The notes under the pieces: generated by a model | Told to the model about the DNA's origin: nothing | What the model saw: only the letters and a program-made list of their open reading frames with translations | Databases searched by the model: none | NCBI RefSeq assembly: GCF_001475545.1 | Contig: NZ_LDQC01000002.1 | Location: forward strand, 1 to 64,000 | DNA length: 64,000 nt | Direction: 5' to 3' | Origin: Curtobacterium luteum | GTDB taxonomy: Bacteria > Actinomycetota > Actinomycetes > Actinomycetales > Microbacteriaceae | Made by a program: the position numbers and the translations under genes | Part shown: positions 34,645 to 42,540 of the stretch, piece after piece | Layout of the letters: each line of letters opens with the position of its first letter | Numbering within the stretch: position 1 is the first letter of the stretch

Positions 34645-34658
34645 AGGAGCGCGGAGCG

Positions 34659-35141
34659 TCAGCCGTGGGCGGCCTCGGCACGCAGGGCGTCGAGGTCGTC
34701 GCGGTCGGCGCGGAGCGCGCGGAGGTTCTCGCGGTCGGCAGCGAGCGCGGTGAGGAGCAGCACGAAGCCGACGATCGCGTTGAAGCCGTTGTCGACCGCG
34801 TTCAAGGCGAACACGTTGGCCGAGGTGTTCATGAAGAGGAGGCCGTAGAGCGCGAGGACGAGCAGGACGACGCCGGCGAGGAGGTTCAGGTTGCGCGACC
34901 CGATCGTGGTCCCGAGGCCACCGATGAGCATCGCAGCGGCGAGGAGCGTCCAGACGAGGCACAGTGCCGGGTTCACGAGGAAGACGCCCCAGAGGTAGCC
35001 GCCCTCGTTGCCGAAGAAGGCGTGGCCGCCCTCACCCGCGAAGAAGAAGCCCAGGATGCCCCAGATCGCCAGGATCGCGCCGACGGTCAGGGCCAGGCCC
35101 CGGTTCGGAGAAGCGGTGATGCCCGGTTCCTTGACTGCCAC
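34659..35141 (-). CDS. DUF4383 membrane protein
   Basis: 160 residues, GTG start with GAGGAGGAG before it. Four TM helices; ILGFFFAGEGGHAFFGNEGG and FVNPALCLVWTLL-like segments match my memory of the DUF4383 family. The C-terminus is a charged, Leu-repeating helix (NLRALRADRDDLDALRAEA), likely a short coiled coil. Function unknown. Divergent from the PAP2 gene; the 229 bp between them hold both promoters. Confidence 0.78.
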   Translation of the reverse strand: MAVKEPGITASPNRGLALTVGAILAIWGILGFFFAGEGGHAFFGNEGGYLWGVFLVNPALCLVWTLLAAAMLIGGLGTTIGSRNLNLLAGVVLLVLALYGLLFMNTSANVFALNAVDNGFNAIVGFVLLLTALAADRENLRALRADRDDLDALRAEAAHG

Positions 35142-35370
35142 TTCGGTCTCCTCCTCGTACACGGCGGGCGACGAGTACGCCAGCGCGTTGCCAGCAGGTC
35201 GTCGTTCCGCGGCGTTCCCAGCGTTCGACCTGCTCGTCAACGGTATCGTGTCGGACCCCGACCGACCGAATCGGGCGGCCTGCCCGCCTCCGTCCGCAGG
35301 ACGCCCGCGGAAGCGGCCGACGAGCCGGACGACGGCTCCTGCCAGCAGCACCCCGAGGAGGACAAGACCG

Positions 35371-36231
35371 GTGACGCGAACACCTCTGCCAGGCCCCGTC
35401 GTCTCGCGGCGGGGACGGTGGGCGCTGCTCGCGGTTCTCGGGTTCGTGATCGTGCCTCTCGTGTACGCGGTCGCCGTCCTGACGCCGCTCGGCCAGCGGG
35501 CGGAGGACGCTGCGCTCGGCGGCGTCCGGGAGTCCGACCTGTTCGGGTCGGACACGGCACTCAACGTGATCTCGGTGCCGGTGATCCTGTTGCTCGTCGT
35601 CGTGATGGTCGCCGTCGCGTTCGCCCGGCGACGCCTGGCGGTGGGGCTCGGAGCCGGGGTCGTCGTGCTCGCGTCGGCAGCGACCTCGACGCTCGTCAAA
35701 CATATCGCCGTGCGCCCGGAGATCGCCCAGTCGACGACGCCGAACTCGTTCCCGTCGGGGCACGCGACGATCGCCCTGGCCGCGCTGTTCGGTGTGCTCA
35801 TGGTCACGCCCCGGCGGTTCCGGCCCGTCGTGACCCTCGTCGGCGCCGCCTACGCCGTCTTCGTCGCGAACCAGACGGTCGTGTACGGATGGCACCGGGT
35901 GAGCGACATCGTGGGGGCGAGCGCGATCGCCTTGTTCTGGGCGGCGTTCGTCCGGGCCGTCGGACCCGTCGTCGACCGCGGGGTCCGCGGCGACCGAGAC
36001 GGTGCCGTGGGGCTCCGCCGGGTGGTGTCGGTCGTGCTCGTCGTCGCGGTCGGCGTCGCGCTCGCGGTGGCGATCGCGGCGCTCGTCGGCGCACTCGGTG
36101 GCGGAGCCCACGACCACGCGGCGATCCTCCTCGCCGGCAGGCTCGCCTCGAGTGCGAGCGTCGTCGCGGTCGTCGCGACCGTGTGGTTCGCGGACGGCAT
36201 GCACCCGCGGCCCGTGCAGCAGTCCTCCTGA
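35371..36231 (+). CDS. PAP2 superfamily phosphatase
   Basis: 286 residues, GTG start after GAGGAGGAC. The three phosphatase motifs are present: KHIAVRPE (K-X5-RP-like), PSGHA, and WHRVSDIVG. Six or more TM helices. Probably dephosphorylates lipid phosphates (undecaprenyl pyrophosphate or phosphatidate) on the outer face. A C-terminal extension adds two TM helices. Confidence 0.85.
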   Translation: MTRTPLPGPVVSRRGRWALLAVLGFVIVPLVYAVAVLTPLGQRAEDAALGGVRESDLFGSDTALNVISVPVILLLVVVMVAVAFARRRLAVGLGAGVVVLASAATSTLVKHIAVRPEIAQSTTPNSFPSGHATIALAALFGVLMVTPRRFRPVVTLVGAAYAVFVANQTVVYGWHRVSDIVGASAIALFWAAFVRAVGPVVDRGVRGDRDGAVGLRRVVSVVLVVAVGVALAVAIAALVGALGGGAHDHAAILLAGRLASSASVVAVVATVWFADGMHPRPVQQSS

Positions 36232-36299
36232 CGGTCGTCCCCCGGGCGCCGCACGTCGGCAGTCCTTCTCCTGTTCCTCGTCGAACGGTGTCCACGAGC

Positions 36300-36347
36300 G
36301 TGCTGTCGCGCACGCCGGACAGCGTGCCGTCGCGCACGCCGGACAGA
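36300..36347 (+). repeat. 24-nt tandem duplication in a 5' leader
   Basis: 36300-36323 and 36324-36347 differ at two positions; the shared core is GTCGCGCACGCCGGACAG. The second copy abuts the AAGGAGG ribosome-binding site of the secreted protein gene. Confidence 0.8.
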
Positions 36348-36356
36348 AGGAGGAAC

Positions 36357-37037
36357 ATGCACACACGCATCACGGGTGGCGCGATCATCGCCACGGTGCT
36401 CGTCGGAGGAGCACTCGTGGCGCCCACCGCCGCCTCAGCCGCCACCCAGGCCCCGGCCGTGTCGCAGGGCGCGGTCGTCCCGGCGGGACCGAGCATCACC
36501 GTCGACACGCCGTCGACCTTCACGCCGTACAGCAAGGTGACGATCGGGGGGACTGCGACGCCCCGATCGGACGTGTACCTCGACGTGCCCGGGATGCAGG
36601 TCTCGGTCCGGCTCCGCTCCGCCGCAGACGGCAGCTGGTCGTACGCGCTGCCGCGCGTCGCGTCCGGCAACCTCGGCGGCAACAGCGCCGTCGTCGTCAC
36701 CCCGACGGGGCAGTACGCCGAGACGTCGTTCGCCCTGCGTGGAGCCTGGCCCGCCCCGGACCACCCGGAGGCCGCGTTCCGCCCGGTCGTCGTGACCACG
36801 GCGGAGCGCACCGGGCCGGGGTCCGCCCACGTCAGCGGTACGGCCACTCCCGGCGCCGTCGTGATCGTGCAGGCGCACGGTTGGGCCCAGGGTGTCGTCA
36901 CCGCTGCAGCGGACGGGCAGTGGTCGGTCGACCTCGAGACCGCGACGTTGCCCGGCGAGGGCTCCTGGTGGACCACCTCGGTCTCCCAGATCCACGACGC
37001 CGGCCTGTCCGAGACCGACTTCGTCATCGCATCCTGA
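36357..37037 (+). CDS. Secreted Ig-like domain protein
   Basis: 226 residues. Clear signal peptide (MHTRITGGAIIATVLVGGAL... cleaved near ASAAT). Two repeated beta-sandwich-like units follow, each with the pattern VTIGGTATP / AHVSGTATPG...DGQWS, as in bacterial Ig-like adhesion modules. No catalytic residues or wall anchor seen. AAGGAGG precedes the ATG. Followed 29 nt later by a related smaller protein. Confidence 0.75.
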   Translation: MHTRITGGAIIATVLVGGALVAPTAASAATQAPAVSQGAVVPAGPSITVDTPSTFTPYSKVTIGGTATPRSDVYLDVPGMQVSVRLRSAADGSWSYALPRVASGNLGGNSAVVVTPTGQYAETSFALRGAWPAPDHPEAAFRPVVVTTAERTGPGSAHVSGTATPGAVVIVQAHGWAQGVVTAAADGQWSVDLETATLPGEGSWWTTSVSQIHDAGLSETDFVIAS

Positions 37038-37066
37038 CCGACCGTCGATCGAGAGGAACACTGATC

Positions 37067-37477
37067 ATGCCCTTCACCACCACCACGCTCGCGAGCTCCG
37101 CGCTCGCCGTCGGGATCGCGTTCAGCGGTTCGACCGGGACTGCGCCGGGGGCCCCTGAGCCGCCGACCGTCACCGTGCCACCGACCTCCGTGACGGCGCC
37201 CGCCGCCGTCGAGGCCCCGACGATCGCCTCGCTCCTCGTCCCGACCAGCGGGTCCGGTCCGGTCGACGTCGTCGGTCGGGGCCTCCCCGGTGCGACGGTC
37301 GAGGTGACCTACCGCGGAGTGACCGTCTCGACGGTCGCCGGCGCCGAGGGCACACGCTTGGCCGGAGTCTGGACCACGCACCTGCCCGGCGGAGGAGCGT
37401 ACGACTTCCGCGAGGTCCTGACGGCCGTGCAGATCGTGGACGGCGTCCGGTCGGCCCCGGTCACGTACGAGCCCTGA
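37067..37477 (+). CDS. Small secreted Ig-like protein
   Basis: 136 residues. Hydrophobic N-terminus (about residues 6-20) serves as signal; a Pro/Thr/Val linker follows, then one module with GSGPVDVVGRGLPGATVEV, similar to a unit of the upstream protein. GAGAGGAA before the ATG. Probably cotranscribed with it and ended by the long hairpin that follows. Confidence 0.7.
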   Translation: MPFTTTTLASSALAVGIAFSGSTGTAPGAPEPPTVTVPPTSVTAPAAVEAPTIASLLVPTSGSGPVDVVGRGLPGATVEVTYRGVTVSTVAGAEGTRLAGVWTTHLPGGGAYDFREVLTAVQIVDGVRSAPVTYEP

Positions 37478-37484
37478 GCGACCG

Positions 37485-37524
37485 CGAGGCGGAGTGCTGT
37501 CGGACCCGACGGCACTCCGCCTCG
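37485..37524 (+). terminator. Long hairpin terminator
   Basis: CGAGGCGGAGTGC (37485-37497) pairs perfectly with GCACTCCGCCTCG (37512-37524); GTCGG/CCGAC pair inside. Confidence 0.8.
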
Positions 37525-37572
37525 TCGGAGTGCGGCCCTGGCCGGTCGACCCGACCGGCGCCGAGGGAGATG

Positions 37573-37654
37573 CCGCGCCACACCGCGCCGCGCCACACCG
37601 CGCCACGCCACACCGCGCCACACCGCGCCGGGCCACACCGCGCCGCGCCACACT
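37573..37654. repeat. Tandem GCCACAC repeats
   Basis: Six copies of GCCACAC spaced by CGCGCC-type units in 82 bp. They make the N-terminal extension PRHTAP... if the next frame is translated from 37570. Confidence 0.85.
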
Positions 37655-37698
37655 GGCTGAGCGCGACCCTGCTCTCGTTCCCGGCACTGCGCTCGGCG

Positions 37699-37854
37699 AT
37701 GCCGGGTGCGCCGCCGATCGGGAGGACGCTCGACTTCGTGTTCCTGTTCCCGTGCCCGGCCCTCGTGGCGATCATGTTCGTCTGGACGGGCGCCCACCTG
37801 CTGTGGCGCGAGTCGCGGGTGCTGCGGGTCCGCACGATCGAGGACGACGCCTGA
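37699..37854 (+). CDS. Possible small membrane protein
   Basis: 51 residues from the ATG at 37699: MPGAPPIGRTLDFVFLFPCP and onward through a TM helix, ending RESRVLRVRTIEDDA. The same frame is open upstream to 37570 through the tandem repeats and includes a second hydrophobic stretch (LSATLLSFPALRSA), so the true start may be earlier and the original N-terminus replaced by repeat DNA. No family recognised. Confidence 0.35.
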   Translation: MPGAPPIGRTLDFVFLFPCPALVAIMFVWTGAHLLWRESRVLRVRTIEDDA

Positions 37855-37984
37855 CCGAGTGGTTGCGACCCGGCGCGGCGCACTGACGTGCCGCGTCCGT
37901 CGGCCGGAGGACGGGACGTCTCCGGCGAGGAGCACCGGCGACTGGCGGGAATGTCCTGGCGTGCGGTACGTTGTACCCGGCAAG

Positions 37985-38002
37985 TCGATGCAAACGCATC
38001 GA
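37985..38002. promoter_or_regulatory. Palindromic operator before the LLM oxidoreductase
   Basis: TCGATGC-AAAC-GCATCGA, 7-bp perfect arms, 22 nt before the start. The regulator is not identifiable here. Confidence 0.5.
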
Positions 38003-38023
38003 AACAGCGAAGGGCAGCACACC

Positions 38024-39163
38024 ATGCAGTTCGGGATCTTCACCGTCAGCGACGTCACGACCGACCCCACCACCGGGACGACCCCGGACGACACCCAGCG
38101 CGTCCGCGACATCCTCACGATCGCCGAACACGCCGACCAGGCCGGGCTCGACGTCTTCGCGACGGGTGAGCACCACAACCCGCCGTTCGTCGCGTCGAGC
38201 CCGACGACGATGCTCGGGTACCTCGCCGGGCGCACGAAGCACATCACGCTCTCGACGTCGACGACCCTCATCACGACGAACGACCCCGTGCGCATCGCCG
38301 AGGAGTACGCGATGCTCCAGGTCATCTCCGACGGTCGCATGGACCTCATGATGGGCCGCGGCAACACCGGCCCCGTCTACCCCTGGTTCGGGCAGGACAT
38401 CCGCCAGGGCGTCAACCTCGCGATCGAGAACTACGCGCTCGTCCGCCAGCTCTGGGAGAACGACGTCGTCAACTGGCAGGGCAAGTTCCGTACTCCGCTG
38501 CAGGGCTTCACCTCGACACCGCGTCCGCTCGACGGCGTCCCGCCCTTCGTCTGGCACGGCTCGATCCGCACCCCGGAGATCGCCGAACAGGCCGCGTACT
38601 ACGGCGACGGCTTCCTCCACAACAACATCTTCTGGCCGATCCAGCACACCGAGCAGATGGTGGGCCTCTACCGCCAGCGCTTCGAGCACTACGGGCACGG
38701 TCGCGCGGACCAGGCGATCGTCGGCCTCGGTGGGCAGTTCTTCGCGCGGAAGAACTCGCAGGACGCGATCGACGAGTTCCGCCCGTACTTCGACAACGCC
38801 CCGGTCTACGGTCACGGGCCCTCGATGGAGGACTTCACCACGCAGACCCCGCTCACGGTCGGCTCGCCCCAGCAGGTCATCGACCGGTACGCGACGATGA
38901 AGGACCACGTCGGGCACTACCAGCGCCAGCTGTTCCTCGTCGACCACGCCGGTCTGCCCCTGAAGACGGTCCTCGAGCAGATCGACATCCTCGCGGAGGA
39001 CATCGTCCCGGAGCTGCGCAAGATCAACGACGAGGGGCGCCCGGCCGACGTGCCGTCCGACCCGCCGTCGCACGCGGACCGCGTGGCCGCGGCCATGGCC
39101 GCCGGTACGGCGGGCAGTGACCACGTCGCCGCGGAGGACGAGTGGACGGGCGCGTCCGTCTGA
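38024..39163 (+). CDS. LLM class flavin-dependent oxidoreductase
   Basis: 379 residues, luciferase-like TIM barrel using FMNH2/F420. MQFGIFTVSDV at the N-terminus, FATGEHHNPPF, RMDLMMGRGNTGP and VWHGSIRTPEIAEQAAYYGDG are typical of the LLM 'CE1758' type group. The C-terminal 35 residues are hydrophilic. Substrate unknown. Preceded by a palindromic operator and followed by a family-1 palindrome as terminator. Confidence 0.88.
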   Translation: MQFGIFTVSDVTTDPTTGTTPDDTQRVRDILTIAEHADQAGLDVFATGEHHNPPFVASSPTTMLGYLAGRTKHITLSTSTTLITTNDPVRIAEEYAMLQVISDGRMDLMMGRGNTGPVYPWFGQDIRQGVNLAIENYALVRQLWENDVVNWQGKFRTPLQGFTSTPRPLDGVPPFVWHGSIRTPEIAEQAAYYGDGFLHNNIFWPIQHTEQMVGLYRQRFEHYGHGRADQAIVGLGGQFFARKNSQDAIDEFRPYFDNAPVYGHGPSMEDFTTQTPLTVGSPQQVIDRYATMKDHVGHYQRQLFLVDHAGLPLKTVLEQIDILAEDIVPELRKINDEGRPADVPSDPPSHADRVAAAMAAGTAGSDHVAAEDEWTGASV

Positions 39164-39177
39164 TCGCGTGACCTCCT

Positions 39178-39225
39178 GACGGCCTGGAGGCGCGGTGCCA
39201 GCTGGCGCCGCGCCTCCAGGCCGTC
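39178..39225. repeat. GGCCTGGAGG-family palindrome after the LLM gene
   Basis: Two 22-nt arms around AGCT, paired except for one G-T wobble. Left arm begins GACGGCCTGGAGGCGCGG. Confidence 0.8.
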
Positions 39226-39307
39226 GCCCGGTCGCGTCCCGTGACCGGCGCTCCCGGGTCCCGTGGTGAGCGACGGCTGTCGCGACGAGGAGCCCGAGAA
39301 GTGTCGC

Positions 39308-39667
39308 CTACGCCGAGTCCCGTGTCGCTCGGACCGAGTCGCTCGCCGGTCGCGCGGGCACGAGCTTCAAGCCCACGACGCAGCCGACGATGCCGGCGAT
39401 GAAGAGCAGCCGGAGGAACGTCACCGGCTCCGCCCCCGTCACCATGCCCCAGAGCACGGTCAGGACGGCACCGGTCCCGGTCCACACCGCGTACGCCGTG
39501 CTGATCGGGATGTGCCGCAGGACGTACCCGAACGCTCCGAGGCTCACCGCGATCGTCGCCGCGAAGACCAGGCTCGGCCCGAGCCGCGTGAACCCGCGGC
39601 CCTCGCCGAGCGCGGTCGCCCACACGGTCTCGAGCGCGGCGCTGACGAACAGGACCACCCAGGCCAC
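39308..39667 (-). CDS. SMR family multidrug efflux subunit
   Basis: 119 residues, four TM helices, GTG start. The essential proton/drug-binding Glu is Glu13 in VSAALETVWATAL, and the GYVLRHIPISTAYAVW loop matches the SugE/EmrE group. A 15-residue tail is polar. Next to a second SMR gene, so the two probably form a heterodimer as in EbrAB or YkkCD. Confidence 0.9.
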   Translation of the reverse strand: MAWVVLFVSAALETVWATALGEGRGFTRLGPSLVFAATIAVSLGAFGYVLRHIPISTAYAVWTGTGAVLTVLWGMVTGAEPVTFLRLLFIAGIVGCVVGLKLVPARPASDSVRATRDSA

Positions 39668-39668
39668 G

Positions 39669-39983
39669 TCAGCTCACCACCTTGAGGCCGACGACGCAGG
39701 CCACGAGCCCGAACACGAGGGCGAGTCGGCCGAAGGACGCGGCCTCCTGTCGACGGAGCACCGCCACGACGACGGTCAGCGACGCTCCGATCCCGACCCA
39801 CACGGCGTAGGCCGTACCGACCGGGATGGCCGTCATGGCGTACGCGAGGCCCAGCATGCTGAGCGCCATGCCGGCGACGAAGACGATGGTCGGCACGACG
39901 CGCTTGAAGCCGTTCGACGCGCTCAGTGCGGTGGCCCAGACGGCTTCGAGCACGCCGGACAGCACCAACACGACCCACGTCAT
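39669..39983 (-). CDS. SMR family multidrug efflux subunit
   Basis: 104 residues with four TM helices; Glu13 in LSGVLEAVWATAL and YAMTAIPVGTAYAVW. First gene of the pair, GGAGGG before its ATG. TetR at 40054 is divergent and likely represses both; a dyad lies between them. Confidence 0.92.
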   Translation of the reverse strand: MTWVVLVLSGVLEAVWATALSASNGFKRVVPTIVFVAGMALSMLGLAYAMTAIPVGTAYAVWVGIGASLTVVVAVLRRQEAASFGRLALVFGLVACVVGLKVVS

Positions 39984-40001
39984 CAGTGCTCCCTCCGGAT
40001 A

Positions 40002-40043
40002 GTCGCACAACTGTACGACAAAGAAGGTAGCACAGTCGTGCGA
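40002..40043. promoter_or_regulatory. Candidate TetR operator
   Basis: GTCGCACAACTGTACGAC (40002-40019) is an imperfect palindrome; in addition TCGCACAACTGT (40003-40014) is inverted as ACAGTCGTGCGA (40032-40043) with one mismatch. Located between the SMR pair and tetR. Confidence 0.65.
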
Positions 40044-40053
40044 GCATGGCCCC

Positions 40054-40632
40054 GTGGCCAGGAGCATCGACGTCGGGGAGCGACGGCGCCTCGTGTCGGA
40101 CGCCGCGGCTCGGGTACTGGCCCGCAACGGTCTCGGCGCGCTGAGCGTCCGGGGCGTGGCTGCCGAGGCCGGGCTGCCCCCGTCGACCGTCCGGTACGTG
40201 TTCCCCACGCAGGCGAGCGTCCGGACGCACGCGCTCGAGACCGTGTTCGATGCGACCACCCGCCGCGTCGACGCGGTGCCCGACACCTTGCCGGACCGCG
40301 AGCGAGCTCGCCGGATCCTGCTCGAGCTGCTGCCGCTCGACGAGGAGCGGCTCGTCGAGCTCGACGTGTACCTCGCCCTCGGCAACGCGGCCCTGACCGA
40401 CCCGGAGCTCCGGCCGGCGCTCGACCGGGTCGTGTCCGACATGCAGGAGTGGACCGCACGCATCGTGCACCTGGTCGGGGTGCCCGAGGCCGAGCGGGCG
40501 TACGAGGCACGACGTCTCCACGCCCTCATCGACGGGCTCGCGATGCACGTCTCGCGACTGGCACCGGGGGAGTCCGCGGACTGGGCGATCGAGGTCCTCG
40601 ACCGGCACCTCGACGGGCTCGCCGCGCGCTGA
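40054..40632 (+). CDS. TetR family transcriptional regulator
   Basis: 192 residues, GTG start. N-terminal HTH LSVRGVAAEAGLPPSTVRYV (about residues 31-50), C-terminal ligand domain. Divergent from the SMR pump genes, which it most likely represses until a toxic cation binds. Confidence 0.9.
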   Translation: MARSIDVGERRRLVSDAAARVLARNGLGALSVRGVAAEAGLPPSTVRYVFPTQASVRTHALETVFDATTRRVDAVPDTLPDRERARRILLELLPLDEERLVELDVYLALGNAALTDPELRPALDRVVSDMQEWTARIVHLVGVPEAERAYEARRLHALIDGLAMHVSRLAPGESADWAIEVLDRHLDGLAAR

Positions 40633-40670
40633 CGAGCCGGCCGTCGTCGACGTCGCCTATCCTTGCGCAG

Positions 40671-41693
40671 GTGACGCGAGCGACCGCCACGGCCACGATC
40701 CCGGCCCCCACCCGGAGCCTCACCGGCCCGGGCCTCGTGCTGCTCGCCGTCGTCGTGCTCCTCGGCGTCCGGATCGTCTCGCCGAGCGTCGGGTCAGCCG
40801 GCCTGCCCGACGTCGTGCAGGACTTCCTGACGCTCGCGATCAGCGTCGTCGTCGAATCCCTGCCGTTCGTCGTGCTCGGCATCCTGCTGTCGATCGTCGT
40901 CGAGGTCTGGGTACCCGTCGGCGTGCTCGAACGGATCCTGCCGCAGCGTGCGGTTCCCCGTCGTGCGGTGATCTCCCTCATCGGGATGCTCTTCCCGGTG
41001 TGCGAGTGCGGCAACGTCCCCCTCGCGCGCGGCCTCATGCTGCGCGGGTTCACCCCCGCCGAAGCCGTCACGTTCCTGGTCGCCGCGCCGATCCTCAACC
41101 CGCTCGTCATCATCAGCACCGCGCAGGCGTTCGGGTGGTCCGGATGGATCCTCCCGGTGCGGATCGTCGGCGGGTTCGTCGTCGCGAACCTCGTGGGCTG
41201 GATCGTCGCCGCGCACCGACGCCCGGCCGACCTGCTCCTGCCCGCGTTCGAGGCCCGTTGCCGCGCGACCGTCGGGGCACCTCGCTCCCGGAACCGCTGG
41301 CGGGACAGCGCCGCGCAGTTCGGCGGTGAGACGGCGACGATGATGCCTGCCCTCTTCGTCGGCGCCGGACTGGCCGCGGCGATCCAGGTCGCCGTGCCCC
41401 GCTCGACGCTCGTCGCGATCGGTGCGAACCCCGTGCTCTCCGTCGGCGCGATGATGCTCCTGGCGATGACGGTGTCGCTCTGCTCGAACGTCGACGCCTT
41501 CTTCGCCCTGTCGTTCGCGTCGACGTTCCTGCCCGGGTCGATCACGGCGTTCCTCATCATCGGTCCGATCATCGACGTCAAGATGATCGCCCTCCTCCGC
41601 ACGACGTTCCGCGCACGCTTCCTCGTGCTGCTCGCCGTCGTCTGCGTCCTGTTCGCCGCGACCGTCGGGTTGGTGATGAATGTCCTCGTCTGA
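40671..41693 (+). CDS. COG0701 (DUF318/ArsP-like) permease
   Basis: 340 residues with eight or more TM helices. The family hallmark PVCECGNVPLARG with two cysteines is present, and a second half-repeat carries SLCSNVDAFFALSFA. Relatives export organoarsenicals or unknown metals. GTG start 7 nt after TATCCT. The stop overlaps the TIGR03943 gene by 14 nt; this two-gene pairing (YcgR/YcgQ in Bacillus) is conserved. Confidence 0.87.
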   Translation: MTRATATATIPAPTRSLTGPGLVLLAVVVLLGVRIVSPSVGSAGLPDVVQDFLTLAISVVVESLPFVVLGILLSIVVEVWVPVGVLERILPQRAVPRRAVISLIGMLFPVCECGNVPLARGLMLRGFTPAEAVTFLVAAPILNPLVIISTAQAFGWSGWILPVRIVGGFVVANLVGWIVAAHRRPADLLLPAFEARCRATVGAPRSRNRWRDSAAQFGGETATMMPALFVGAGLAAAIQVAVPRSTLVAIGANPVLSVGAMMLLAMTVSLCSNVDAFFALSFASTFLPGSITAFLIIGPIIDVKMIALLRTTFRARFLVLLAVVCVLFAATVGLVMNVLV

Positions 41694-42540
41694 GTCGACG
41701 GCGCCCGCCGCCCTGGGCCTCGGGTCCGTCCTCGCGGTCGCGCTGTGCACGCTCTGGCTGGCGCTGGTCGGGCACCTCGACCTCTACATCAACCCGCGGT
41801 ACGCGGTCTTCACGATCGTGCTCGCCGCGCTCGCCGTGCCGGCGGCGGTCGCCGGGCTCGTCGTCGTCGCGCGCGGCCACGGGCACTCGCACGGCGACGA
41901 GGCGCCAGGCGGCGGCCACACGCACGACGACGAGGCGGCCGACGGTGCACGCACGACCGGGGGGACGGCAGCGCGAGCGCGCGACCGCGGCGGTCGGCCG
42001 GGAGGCGCGGGCCGCCGCACACGCGCCGTCCTCGGCTGGGCAGCGGCGGCCGTCACGGTCGGGGTCACCGTCGCCATGCTCGTCCTGCCGCCGACGACCC
42101 TGTCCGCCCGGACCGCGCAACAGCGGAGCGTCGACGCCGCCACCCTCTCGAACGCCACCGGCACGCAGGGTGTCGCGCTCCTCGGCAGCGACTCCGTGGA
42201 CACGTCGGACTACGGCGTGAAGGACTGGGCCGCCCTCATCCGCCAGACCACCGACACGAGCGCCCTCGTCGGCAAGCGGGTGGAGCTCACGGGCTTCGTG
42301 GTCCCCGCCGGCGACGGCTCGTTCACGCTCACCCGCTTCGTGATCAGCTGCTGCGCGGTCGACGCCCAACCCGTCGGCCTCGGCGTCACCACGAGCGGCG
42401 CCGTCCCCGACGCCGACCGGTGGGTCACCGTGCGGGGGTCCCTCGTCGCCAACCCCGACCAGTCCGCCGCCGCCAGGATCGTCGTCAAGGCGTCCTCGGT
42501 CCGACAGATCGCGCAGCCGAGTGACCCCTACGAGTACTGA
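41680..42540 (+). CDS. TIGR03943 (DUF1980) family partner of the permease
   Basis: 286 residues. Two TM helices near the N-terminus, then a His/Asp-rich loop (RGHGHSHGDE, GGGHTHDDE) that may bind metal, a third TM, and an extracytoplasmic domain with VGKRVELTGFVV and the conserved CC in ISCCAVDAQPVG. Overlaps the genes on both sides (14 and 20 nt), so the three are co-translated. It probably forms a complex with the permease. Confidence 0.83.
   Translation: MSSSESTAPAALGLGSVLAVALCTLWLALVGHLDLYINPRYAVFTIVLAALAVPAAVAGLVVVARGHGHSHGDEAPGGGHTHDDEAADGARTTGGTAARARDRGGRPGGAGRRTRAVLGWAAAAVTVGVTVAMLVLPPTTLSARTAQQRSVDAATLSNATGTQGVALLGSDSVDTSDYGVKDWAALIRQTTDTSALVGKRVELTGFVVPAGDGSFTLTRFVISCCAVDAQPVGLGVTTSGAVPDADRWVTVRGSLVANPDQSAAARIVVKASSVRQIAQPSDPYEY

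Noticed and set aside
37573-37654. CRISPR-like array
   Set aside because: The repeats are only 7-13 nt, contiguous, with no spacers and no cas genes.
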